Shown here: positions 45,690-53,712 of the stretch, piece after piece
Layout of the letters: every line of letters begins with the position of its first letter
How positions within the stretch are numbered: the first letter of the stretch is position 1
Source of the DNA: Candidatus Fredericiella danica
GTDB taxonomy: Bacteria > Chloroflexota > Anaerolineae > Caldilineales > Caldilineaceae
Direction: 5' to 3'
Assembly (NCBI GenBank): GCA_016713335.1
Contig: JADJPH010000003.1
Location: 124,001 to 188,000, forward strand
DNA: 64,000 nucleotides
Notes under the pieces: model-generated
What the model was told of the DNA's origin: nothing
Seen by the model: the letters and a program-made list of their open reading frames with translations, nothing else
Databases searched by the model: none
Made by a program: the position numbers and the translations under genes

Positions 45690-47105
45690 TTACGGGCGAT
45701 CGAGGATGGCCTGAATCTGCTCGTTGCCTGCCTTCAGCGCGGCAGCGACATCCGCATCCGGGCTGGCGAGCGCATTGCCGACGGCGGTTTCCCACGCAGT
45801 CTGGATCTCGATAAAGGCCTTGTGCGGCAGGTCCGGGCGGCCGATCTCATTGAACTGCTGGGCGGCCATAGCCACCGAAGGAATCGCCTGGACTTCTGCC
45901 GATTCCTGGACTTCGATCATGGCGGGAACCTGGCCGGAGTTGGCCCAGGCGGCGCCATTTTGTGCCAGGTAGGCCATCAGTGTTTTGGCCTTGGCAGCGC
46001 CATCTTCATCCACGCCGGTCGGCACGGACATGATGTGTGCGTCCATCTTCACGGCCTGGTTGCCATCGGGCGCCAGCGAGTTGACAAAAGCGGTCTTGGT
46101 GATAGCGGCCAGGTCAGGGTTGTCGTTCATCATCCCCTTGGTCCAGGTGCCTTCCCACATGAATGCCACTTTGTTGTTCTTGTACAAGTCACCTGCCCAG
46201 ATCTGGCCGGGGATGGCCGGCGGGGCGACATAGTACTTGTACATCAGGTCGTGCCAGAACTGCACGGCCGCGATTGCTTCTGGGCTGTCCAGCGTGGCCT
46301 TGGTGGCGTCTTCATTCGTGACTGCGCCGCCAAACTGCCACAGCGTGGAGGGAATCGTGTAGCGCGGCCAGGTGTAGCCGATACCCCAGACATCCACGTT
46401 GTCCTTGTCAAACCCTTCTTCGGTCGGGTGCTTGCCATTGATGTCGGTCGTCAGCTTCTGCGCCCATTCGATGAACTCAGCGCCATTCTTCGGCAGGTTT
46501 TCGGGATCCAGCCCGGCATCCTTTAGCAGCACAGTATTGACCCACAGCAACCAGCCGTGGTTGTCAAACGGCACCGCCATCGTCTGCCCATCGACCGTGA
46601 TTGCCCCCATCACAGCAGGATTGAAATCATCCTTGCTCAGGGTGCCATCGGCGAAGACCAGTTCGTCCATTGGCGCCATCAGCCCCTGCGAGGCCATTTG
46701 GGTGACTTCGGCGGCATGGAAGATGACCATGTCTGGCGGGGTGCCTGCAGCAACGGCCGTCGGATACTTCTGGAAGAAGATATCCCAGGGGTAGCCTTCG
46801 GAGTTGATGCACACATCAGGATTTTCTTGAGCGAACTTGTCAAGCAGCGTCGCAAAGACGGCGCCGTCGGTGCCGGTCAGGCCATGCCAGAGCACCAGCG
46901 GATCATCGCAGGTGCCAAAAGCATTGACGACAGGCGTTGGGACAGGGGTGGGGGCATTGGGATCCACGGTCGCATCTGCCGGGGCAGCGGCGGCATCAGC
47001 CGGGGCGGCGGTGTCGGCAGGGGCTGCCGCTGGGGCGCCACCGCAGGCGCCCAGCACGAGCGCAACCACAAGCAGTGCACTCAGAACGAGCAACAACTTG
47101 CGCAT
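45690..47105 (-). CDS. Extracellular sugar-binding lipoprotein (CUT1), arabinan operon
   Basis: 471 residues from the ATG at 47105, with GAGGAGAAG directly upstream. Signal peptide with lipobox 'LVLGACGG' and an Ala/Pro/Asp-rich tether of about 45 residues follow. The body has the family motifs 'LVLWHGLTGTDGAVFATLLDKFAQENPDVCI' (start, seen as 'LLDKFAQENPDVCI') and 'MVIFHAAEVTQMASQG'. It captures sugar outside the membrane and hands it to the next two permeases. It follows the LacI regulator gene by 119 bases that hold no obvious operator of the same type. Confidence 0.92.
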   Translation of the reverse strand: MRKLLLVLSALLVVALVLGACGGAPAAAPADTAAPADAAAAPADATVDPNAPTPVPTPVVNAFGTCDDPLVLWHGLTGTDGAVFATLLDKFAQENPDVCINSEGYPWDIFFQKYPTAVAAGTPPDMVIFHAAEVTQMASQGLMAPMDELVFADGTLSKDDFNPAVMGAITVDGQTMAVPFDNHGWLLWVNTVLLKDAGLDPENLPKNGAEFIEWAQKLTTDINGKHPTEEGFDKDNVDVWGIGYTWPRYTIPSTLWQFGGAVTNEDATKATLDSPEAIAAVQFWHDLMYKYYVAPPAIPGQIWAGDLYKNNKVAFMWEGTWTKGMMNDNPDLAAITKTAFVNSLAPDGNQAVKMDAHIMSVPTGVDEDGAAKAKTLMAYLAQNGAAWANSGQVPAMIEVQESAEVQAIPSVAMAAQQFNEIGRPDLPHKAFIEIQTAWETAVGNALASPDADVAAALKAGNEQIQAILDRP

Positions 47106-47224
47106 ACATTCTTCTCCTCATTGATCAACAGCATTGAATTGTGTATCTGCAAAGGAGCGCGCCCCGGGAACCAAACGCAACACCCGTTGACAGCAAAGTA
47201 AGGTAGATCCGTATCTCGTGCCGC

Positions 47225-48265
47225 TTACGTCGATTCGCGTTCGATGAACTTACACGGGAATTCGAAACGGCGTGCCGGCCCTTCATATTCCCCATCGATC
47301 CGCTCAAAGATCGCCCTGGCCATCGCCTCGCCCATCGCGGCTGGAAACTGAGCAATGGTCGACAGCCGCGGCCGCGTCCAGGAGGCGATCGGGATATCAT
47401 CAAACCCGATGATCGCAACATCTTCCGGTACACGCACGCCCGCCTGCACGGCGGCCTCGATCGCGCCGATCGCCATCAGGTCATTACAGACAAAGACGGC
47501 AGTCGGTGGCTCCGGCAGTGAGAGCAACCGTCGCATCGCACGCTCGCCGCTCTCGGGACTCCAATCCCCCACTTGATGGTACTCGCCTGGAAACGCCAAC
47601 TGCGCCCTGGTAATCGACTCAAGAAAGGCCAGCCGCCGGCGTTCACCTGCGGAGAACCGGTTCGTCACCCCAATAAAGCCAATCCGGCGATGCCCCTTTT
47701 CCTCAATCAGCCAGGTGACCGCCTCACGCGTGGCGATGTCGTCATCCCCAAATGCTACATCCGCCAGCGGATGGGTGATGTGCTGCCCCAACACCGCCAC
47801 GGCTGCCCCACTGCGCTCGATCACCATCTCGATGTCTTCATTTCCGAGGTGATAGGGCACCATGATCACGCCATCGACCGGGCGGCGAATGATCGATTCA
47901 CAAAAGAGCATCTCGTTCTCACGCATGTGATCCGTGTTGGTCACAATCACGTCATAGCGATGACCGTGCGCAATATCCTGCACAGCCCGCACCATGGGGT
48001 GATAGAAGGGATTGCCGATGTCGGCAATCATCATGGAGATCATCCGGGTCTTCTGCCCGCGCAGACTCCCGGCGTGCAGATTTGGGTAGTAGCCGAGCTC
48101 TTTAACGGCATCCAAGACCCGTTGCCGCGTTTCCTCGCTGATCGGGATGCCGGGGGACGAGCCGCTTAACACCCGCGAGACCGTGCTCTGCGACACGCCG
48201 GCGCGTTCACCCACGTCTTGCATCGTGACCGTACGCTTGATTGGAGGCTGACTTCGAGTCGCCAT
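47225..48265 (-). CDS. LacI family transcriptional regulator of the arabinan operon
   Basis: About 346 residues from the ATG at 48265; 49 further in-frame codons upstream overlap the promoter and operators and cannot be the start. The N-terminal helix-turn-helix is 'MQDVGERAGVSQSTVSRVL', followed by the hinge 'NLHAGSLRGQKT' and a periplasmic-binding-protein-like effector domain ('MISMMIADIGNPFYHPMVRAVQ', 'VFVCNDLMAIGAIEA', 'VAIIGFDDIPIASW'). It most likely represses its own operon until an arabino-oligosaccharide or arabinose-type inducer binds. Paired operators lie in its promoter. Confidence 0.92.
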   Translation of the reverse strand: MATRSQPPIKRTVTMQDVGERAGVSQSTVSRVLSGSSPGIPISEETRQRVLDAVKELGYYPNLHAGSLRGQKTRMISMMIADIGNPFYHPMVRAVQDIAHGHRYDVIVTNTDHMRENEMLFCESIIRRPVDGVIMVPYHLGNEDIEMVIERSGAAVAVLGQHITHPLADVAFGDDDIATREAVTWLIEEKGHRRIGFIGVTNRFSAGERRRLAFLESITRAQLAFPGEYHQVGDWSPESGERAMRRLLSLPEPPTAVFVCNDLMAIGAIEAAVQAGVRVPEDVAIIGFDDIPIASWTRPRLSTIAQFPAAMGEAMARAIFERIDGEYEGPARRFEFPCKFIEREST

Positions 48266-48358
48266 GCTGCAACTTCCGTTGGTATCGGTGCCGGCGCCAC
48301 CCAGCCGAAGACTGCGCCCAAAAACGGCAAAATCAGCCTTTGAGCCATCTGGTAAATT

Positions 48359-48404
48359 TATGCATTCGTATGCGGTATTACGAATACTAGCATACGAATG
48401 CATA
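48359..48404 (-). promoter_or_regulatory. Paired LacI-type operators (GCATwCGwATGC)
   Basis: Two copies of a 12-base near-palindrome with central CG, GCATTCGTATGC (48362-48373) and GCATACGAATGC (48390-48401), form exact mirror images in a 15-bp inverted repeat with a 16-base centre that itself holds GTATTACGAATAC. The centre-to-centre distance is 28 bases. The central CG and symmetry are typical of LacI-family operators. They overlay the promoter of the LacI gene. Confidence 0.78.
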
Positions 48405-48412
48405 AACGTCAA
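48384..48412 (-). promoter_or_regulatory. Promoter of the lacI-arabinan operon
   Basis: Minus strand TTGACG (48407-48412), 17-base spacer, TAGTAT (48384-48389). One operator copy fills the spacer and the other lies just after the predicted start (about 48377), so bound repressor would block polymerase. Confidence 0.75.
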
Positions 48413-48434
48413 TAGCGAGTTTTTCGTTTGAAAA

Positions 48435-48463
48435 TTGACATTTGATCGTGGGCGACTGAAAAT
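48435..48463 (+). promoter_or_regulatory. Probable promoter of the thiolase gene
   Basis: TTGACA (48435-48440), 17 bases, GAAAAT (48458-48463), 36 bases before the ATG at 48500. The -10 box is only 4 of 6 to consensus. It is divergent from the LacI promoter. Confidence 0.45.
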
Positions 48464-48499
48464 GTTCCCGAATCATCCGTTAGAAAAAAGGTGGAAACT

Positions 48500-49756
48500 A
48501 TGCCCAGTTCGGTGATCGTAGAGGCCGTACGTACGCCGGTCGGCGCCTACCGCGGCGATTTGAGCAACGTACGTGCGGATGATCTGGCCGCGCATGTGTT
48601 GCGTGCCGTGATCGCGCGCAGCGGTGTCGACCCGGCGCAGATCGAGGAAGTGGTCCTGGGTTGCGCCAACCAGGCCGGTGAAGACAACCGCAACGTGGCG
48701 CGCATGGCGCTGCTGCTGGCCGGTCTCCCGCAAAGCATTGCCGGCGTGACGGTGAATCGCCTTTGCGCGTCCGGACTGGACGCCATCATCTATGCGGATC
48801 GCGCGATCCGCCGGCGAGGGTGACGTCTTCATCGCCGGTGGCGTCGAGAGCATGACGCGCGCCCCGTTCGTGATGGGGAAGTCGGAAGTCCCGTTTGACC
48901 GTTCCGTGCAGGTCTATGACACCACCCTGGGCTGGCGATTTCCAAACCCAAAGATGGAAGCACTGTTCCCTCTTGAGGCCATGGGCGAGACGGCGGAAAA
49001 CATCTATGCAGAAACGGCCATCAGCCGTGAGCGCCAGGATGCCTTTGCCCTCGAAAGCCAGCGGCGCGCGGTCGCCGCCATTAACGCCGGGAAGTTCCGT
49101 GAGGAGATCTCACCTGTCGTGCTGCCGCAAAGGAAGGGTGACCCAATCGTAGTGGACACTGACGGCCATCCGCAGATGAAAAGGGTAGGCGATCACTTTG
49201 AGGTAAGCACCAGTCTGGAGAAACTCGCCACGCTGAAACCGGCCTTCCGTGCCGGGGGGACCGTCACTGCGGGCAATGCATCCGGACTCAACGACGGGGC
49301 GGCCGCGCTGCTACTCATGATGGCGGAGCCTGCGGCCTATGCAGCAGGGCTGCGCCCCTGGGTGCGCGTGGTGGCTTCCGCCACCGCGGGCGTCGATCCC
49401 CGCACGATGGGATATGGTCCCATTCCGGCAGTGCGCAAGGTGCTCGACCCGCACCGGCCTCACGGTCGCCGACCTGGATCTGATTGAACTCAACGAGGCC
49501 TTTGCGGTGCAGGCGCTGGCGGTGATGGATGAACTGGGGTTGCCGCCTGACCGGACCAAACGTGAACGGCGGCGCGATCGCCCTGGGGCACCCGCTCGGC
49601 TGTTCGGGCGCCCGGCTGATGGTCACCCTCGTGCATGAGTTGCGGCGCCGGCACGCCGCCGGAATCGCGACTTCCCCCTATGGACTGGTGACGCTCTGTG
49701 TGGGTGTGGGGCAGGGCGTAGCCACTATCGTGGAGTGGATCGGCGATCGCACCTAG
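48500..49756 (+). CDS. Acetyl-CoA acetyltransferase (thiolase), three frameshifts
   Basis: Start ATG 48500 with AAAGGTGG upstream. The active-site Cys is in 'TVNRLCASGLDAI' (about residue 90), the His in 'NVNGGAIALGHPLGCSGAR', and the second Cys in 'TLCVGVGQG'. The frame breaks near 48815 (two bases lost from GCGC), 49449 (an extra C) and 49561 (an extra A); after repair, all three joins ('AIR-AGEGDVFIAGG', 'VLDRTGLTVADLDL', 'DRTNVNGGAIALGHP') match the family exactly, giving about 418 residues. It condenses or cleaves acyl-CoA; degradative or biosynthetic type is not decidable here. Confidence 0.85.
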
Positions 49757-49758
49757 AA

Positions 49759-49844
49759 TCGCAGAGCCACGCCCACACGAGAAGCTGCCACCCGTCAGGG
49801 TTCATCCTGACGGCAAACAATCCTCGCGCTGCGTGGCTCTGCGA
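49759..49844 (+). terminator. Nested hairpin after the thiolase gene
   Basis: A perfect 14-bp outer stem, TCGCAGAGCCACGC (49759-49772) with its reverse complement at 49831-49844, encloses an inner 8-bp stem CCGTCAGG/CCTGACGG (49792-49799, 49806-49813). The structure begins 2 bases after the thiolase stop. No U-tract follows, but the size makes it a probable transcript end. The rest of 49845-49970 shows nothing recognisable. Confidence 0.55.
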
Positions 49845-49970
49845 TACCCTACTACGATTATCTGGGCTGGGGAGCAATTCGCAGACCGGTCACTCGTCCC
49901 GGACAAAACCGGAATATAGCATACACGAATTGGCTCCGTCAACCCGCTCAAAACCACCTACTGGCGTCCC

Positions 49971-51089
49971 CTAATTCACCGGGTCAACGATGATCTCTAC
50001 ATTTTCAGTGGGGTTGCCTTTGGTGATGACCGGCGTCGCCTGCGTGCTGACGAAAAGCAACTGCCCATTTGCAGCCGTGATGCGCGCACCGATGGAATAG
50101 AGCGCCCCCTCTTCCACGTCGGCTGGGCTATAGACCACCGTGTAGGGGATCGGCACCTGCTGGCCGCCCGACGTGAACGCGGTCATCGCCAACAGGGTCA
50201 TCTCGGGCGGCGCATCCGCCAGTTGCGCATTGCGGATGGTCACTTCGATCAGGGCATCGGGCGGCAGCGCGCTGCGCACCAGGTAGGAAACAGTGCCGGA
50301 GACGGTGGCGTCGCTGGAGACAACGTCGCCCGTCGCAACTGGGGCTTCGGTCTCAGCCACCGGCAGCGCACGCTGGAACTGGGCCGCCAGTGCATCATCG
50401 GCGGTGCGGAGTTGCATAGTGTCGCCGTCGATCTGATAGGTCGCTGCCGTACCGAGCGCGGCAAGATAGGCTGCTTCCTGCTCGGAAACACCGGGATCGG
50501 CGCAAGCCATCATGGTGGATGCCAGCGGCCCAATCTGAATGTTGCCTTCGCCATCCGTGGTGAACCCACCGGAGTAGCTATTGCAGCCGGAGTTGCCGCT
50601 CACAACGCCATCGGCGCTAAAGTCGGCGGTGATGGTGCTGCCCTCAACCAACCCTACGACCGCCTGGTTGCCGTTGTTGTAGGCGATCGCGTTCCAGTTC
50701 GTACCGGCAAGCCCGGTGTTCTGGGCGGCAAAGACCGCAACCGGCGCGCCGGTGCTGTCAGCCAGCGTCAAGACCCCGTCCTGGATCGCAAAAGTCGCTG
50801 CCGAAGTCAGGGCGGTGTAGTAGGCCGTCGACTGCGTCATGATCGGCTCCGGGCAAGCCATCATCGTGGCTGCGGCGTTGGGCGAGAACTGGATCGTGTC
50901 GCCATCGGTCGTGTAGGAAGTGTTGTACCGGTTACACCCGTCCGAGCCGCTGGCCGAACCGTCTGTGCCAAAATTGAGCGTGACGGTTGTGTCCGCCAGT
51001 GCCGGGGGGGCAGCCGGCTGCACCGGCACGCAGGCCGCCAGCAGTAGCACAGTCGTTACTCCGGCGATCAAACCAATCAATCGTCGCAT
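49971..51089 (-). CDS. META/META/YbaY-domain lipoprotein
   Basis: About 372 residues from the ATG at 51089. Signal with lipobox 'LLLAACVP'. Two META (HslJ-like) domains follow: the second is complete ('LAGTNWNAIAYNNG...SGNSGCNSYSG...MMACADPG'), while the first lacks the usual opening 'L-x-GTxW' block and begins at 'TTVTLNFGTDGSASGSDGCNRY'. The last 110 residues match the YbaY/pilotin-like beta-barrel domain ('TVSGTVSYLVRSALPPDALIEV', then 'PIPYTVVYSPADVEEG'). HslJ is tied to heat shock and novobiocin resistance; the combination here is likely an envelope-stress or folding lipoprotein, by inference only. Confidence 0.75.
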   Translation of the reverse strand: MRRLIGLIAGVTTVLLLAACVPVQPAAPPALADTTVTLNFGTDGSASGSDGCNRYNTSYTTDGDTIQFSPNAAATMMACPEPIMTQSTAYYTALTSAATFAIQDGVLTLADSTGAPVAVFAAQNTGLAGTNWNAIAYNNGNQAVVGLVEGSTITADFSADGVVSGNSGCNSYSGGFTTDGEGNIQIGPLASTMMACADPGVSEQEAAYLAALGTAATYQIDGDTMQLRTADDALAAQFQRALPVAETEAPVATGDVVSSDATVSGTVSYLVRSALPPDALIEVTIRNAQLADAPPEMTLLAMTAFTSGGQQVPIPYTVVYSPADVEEGALYSIGARITAANGQLLFVSTQATPVITKGNPTENVEIIVDPVN

Positions 51090-51361
51090 GGTACTCTCCT
51101 TGAATCTCTCTTTTTTGCCGGCGCAGAGCGCGTCGGCGCGGGACATCTCAGTATACAGAATCAAGACGAGATTACGATACAATTTGTTCTGCCAATTTTA
51201 GAGTAGGGGCATCTTTCACGCTACAATCACGAATGCACCCTTGGCCGGAGTGGCGCGTGTGCGTGACCGGGGTGGTGACCCGCGCACCTTCTGTGGCAAG
51301 CTCTTTGGCCAGGAGAAGAACCTGACCACCGCGTCCGTTGTCCGCTTGAAATTCACATTGC

Positions 51362-52243
51362 TCAAGATCTCTTAGCTAGCTCGTGCGCCAGTCGTCTTTC
51401 CACCAGCGCGGCAATTTCTTCTGCGCAGGTCTCGATCGGTTTTCCGGTCGTGTCGACAACGGGAATGTCATGGCGGTAAAAGTAATGATTGGCAGCACGA
51501 AGTTCTGCGACTACGGCTTCCCGGTCGATATAAGATCCCTCCGGAATGCCCGTGCGTACTGCCCGCACTTTACGATGAATCAGCAATTGCGCCGGCTCGA
51601 TCGTGAGGCCGACGATGCGGCGACCATCGACCAGCGCCAGTTCTTCCGGCAGCGGTACATCCGGCACAAAGGGTACGTTGCTGACACGCCATCCCATCAT
51701 GGACAGGTACATGCTCATGGGGGTTTTGCCCGCACGCGAGACGCCGATCAGCACGATTTCGGCAGTTGGCAGATCTTCGGCGCGTTTCCCGTCATCATGC
51801 GCCACCGTGAATTCAATCGCGTCGACCCGGTCAATCTGCGCCTTGTGTAATTGATAGTAAAGCCCCGGCTGTCCTAACGGCTCAGCGTCCAATGCCCGCT
51901 CCAGGTGCTCGAGGAGAGGTCCCACCAGATCAAAGGTGACAACGCCTGCCTGCGCCGCCTCGGAGATCAGCAGTTCGCGGGCATCACGGTTCACCATGGT
52001 GTGGACGATGATCGCGCCCGGAATGCCGGAGGCTTTTTGCACTGCCTGCAGCACTCGATCTTGGTTCAGCACCCTGGTCTCGATAGCGATGGGCACCTGA
52101 CAATCGGGGAACTGGGCCAGCACTGTTCTGGCCAGCAGTTCCCCTGAAGCGCCCGTGCCCCCTGACACCACAATGATGGGCGGTCCCTGGCGCAGGCGCC
52201 GCTCGCGTATTTCTGGCTCCGCAGTGGATGTAGACATACGCAC
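51362..52243 (-). CDS. ppsR: Pyruvate, water dikinase regulatory protein (PpsR, DUF299)
   Basis: 293 residues. Motifs of the bifunctional kinase/pyrophosphorylase family: 'IIVVSGGTGASGELLARTVLAQF' (N-terminal P-loop-like region), 'HTMVNRDARELL', 'EFTVAHDDGK' and 'IVLIGVSRAGKTPMSMYLSMMGWRVSNVPFVP' (second nucleotide site, seen as 'GVSRAGKTPMSMYL'). PpsR turns PpsA on and off by phosphorylating a threonine of its swivelling domain. It is 11 bases after the ppsA fragment on the same strand, the normal partner order, yet the fragment lacks the target domain. Confidence 0.93.
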   Translation of the reverse strand: MRMSTSTAEPEIRERRLRQGPPIIVVSGGTGASGELLARTVLAQFPDCQVPIAIETRVLNQDRVLQAVQKASGIPGAIIVHTMVNRDARELLISEAAQAGVVTFDLVGPLLEHLERALDAEPLGQPGLYYQLHKAQIDRVDAIEFTVAHDDGKRAEDLPTAEIVLIGVSRAGKTPMSMYLSMMGWRVSNVPFVPDVPLPEELALVDGRRIVGLTIEPAQLLIHRKVRAVRTGIPEGSYIDREAVVAELRAANHYFYRHDIPVVDTTGKPIETCAEEIAALVERRLAHELAKRS

Positions 52244-52254
52244 CTCCCGAGAGA

Positions 52255-52560
52255 CTACGCCGGCGCCACCACTACCGCCTTCTCAATCTCCAATATGTCC
52301 GCTGTTGTGCGCAGCACCGCATCGAGAATCAGACTGATCGAATCGATGCCATGCTCTACTAGAAATGCGGCAAACTCAGGATAGTCAGAAGGCGCCTGAC
52401 CGCAGATGCCAAATGCATCTGCCGTAATCGCAAAACCATCAGGAATCTGGATGCCCTTTGGCTTCAGTTCCCGAATCATCTCACCCAGACTGGCGTTTTT
52501 CCCACCAACCCTGGGGACGTCCGCAATTGTCAGTTCATCGAACCAGCGAATCCATTGCAT
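52255..52560 (-). pseudogene. ppsA: Phosphoenolpyruvate synthase with large in-frame internal deletion
   Basis: Only 101 codons, whereas PpsA is about 750-870 residues. The first 50 are a normal PpsA start ('VGGKNASLGEMIRELKPKGIQIPDGFAITADAF', split as 'GGKNASLGEMIREL' and 'IPDGFAITADAF'). They join directly to the normal end ('GICGQAPSDYPEFAAFLVEHGIDSISL', then 'AVLRTTADILEIEKAVV'). The junction lies near 52407-52412 (GCATTTGGCATCTGC). Everything between, including the phosphohistidine and the PEP-binding barrel, is absent, so this piece cannot be a working enzyme. It may be a real deletion or an assembly collapse. Confidence 0.8.
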
Positions 52561-52899
52561 GGTGTACTTCTAATACCACCATCAGAACCGTTGGCGGGGT
52601 GCAAAGTGCGGGAGGCATACCTGGTTTAGTAGCAATGGTCAATTGTCAGCGGTCAATGCGCTTTGCTATGCAGTTGAGTTGCGTTACCCCTCATAAGTGA
52701 TTGATCGTCGGCGATTTCATCGTTGACCACTTGCCGTGCGTACGATTGGGCATGCCCATCATCCGCAACTGGCGCTGCGGTGGATTCACCGCTGCGAAAC
52801 CTGTCCTACTAATAGCGTACCACTAAAACGGTTCGCGCGTGACGAAATATGGGTAAAATCAGGTTGTCAATTCTGAAAAGACACAATGGGTGACAAATC
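52561..52899. other. Divergent intergenic region without a gene
   Basis: 339 bases between the starts of the ppsA fragment and the acetolactate decarboxylase gene. I see no ORF with coding character, tRNA or hairpin of note. The last 60 bases are AT-rich and should hold the promoter of the latter gene, but no clear -35/-10 pair is visible. Confidence 0.5.
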
Positions 52900-53712
52900 A
52901 TGCAACGAAAATACTTAACGATGCTCTTGCTGGCAAGTCTGGTCCTGTTGGTTCTCGCTGGCTGCCAGGCCGTGCAGGCGCCGACTGCGAAATCAGATGC
53001 TATCTACCAGGTCTCACTCCTGGACGCACTGTTGCAGGGCGACTATGACGGCACGGTGCCTATCGCCGAACTGCTGAAAAACGGGGATACGGGTCTCGGC
53101 ACTTTCGACAACCTGGACGGCGAGATGATAGTGCTGGACGGTGTTGTCTACAGGGCGAAATCCGATGGCTCTGTGGAAGTCGCCGCCAAGGAGGAATTGG
53201 TTCCCTTTGCCGTCGTTGGTTATTTTGACAAAGAGATCGCGGGCGGTGCGGTAGAGGATATCTCCGATGTGGAGGCTCTCAAAGCTGCACTGGACAAGAC
53301 CATCAGCGAGACTACCGGCGATTTCAATCAGTACTACATTGCCACGATCGCCGGCGATTTTGACCTGGCTCACGTGCGGAGCGTGCCGCGCCAGGAGGAG
53401 CCCTTCAAGCCACTCGCCGAAGTCACGAAAGAGCAGACCGAATTCGAGTACACAGAAATCCCCGGCACGCTGGTCGGGCTGCGCTTTCCGGAACACATGG
53501 AAGGGATCAACCTCCCTGGGTGGCATTTCCATTTCTTGTCAGATGACAAGACCAAAGGCGGCCATGTGCTGGACCTGAAGCTGGCTTCAGGCGAAATGAA
53601 CCTGGATCACATCCGGGAATTCAACCTGATCCAGCCCGACACCGATGCATTTGCCAACTTGGACCTTGGCGGGGATATGAGCCAGGCGACTGGAGCAGCG
53701 GAAAGTAAGTAG
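52900..53712 (+). CDS. Acetolactate decarboxylase-like lipoprotein
   Basis: 270 residues. The N-terminus has a signal peptide with lipobox 'LVLAGCQA' (Cys about 22). The rest matches ALDC/BudA: 'IYQVSLLDALLQGDYDGTVPI', 'NGDTGLGTFDNLDGEMIVLDG', and the zinc site 'GWHFHFLSDDKTKGGHVLDLKL' (seen as 'WHFHFLSDDKTKGGH', with three His). The usual reaction is decarboxylation of acetolactate to acetoin. A lipid-anchored form would act outside the cytoplasm, away from acetolactate synthase, which is odd. The stop codon abuts an octamer repeat array, and the rhodanese gene converges on it. Confidence 0.83.
   Translation: MQRKYLTMLLLASLVLLVLAGCQAVQAPTAKSDAIYQVSLLDALLQGDYDGTVPIAELLKNGDTGLGTFDNLDGEMIVLDGVVYRAKSDGSVEVAAKEELVPFAVVGYFDKEIAGGAVEDISDVEALKAALDKTISETTGDFNQYYIATIAGDFDLAHVRSVPRQEEPFKPLAEVTKEQTEFEYTEIPGTLVGLRFPEHMEGINLPGWHFHFLSDDKTKGGHVLDLKLASGEMNLDHIREFNLIQPDTDAFANLDLGGDMSQATGAAESK

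Noticed and set aside
51183..51361. Small plus-strand ORF ending 'LLKIS' between the META and ppsR genes
   Set aside because: No ribosome site, no similarity and no supporting context.
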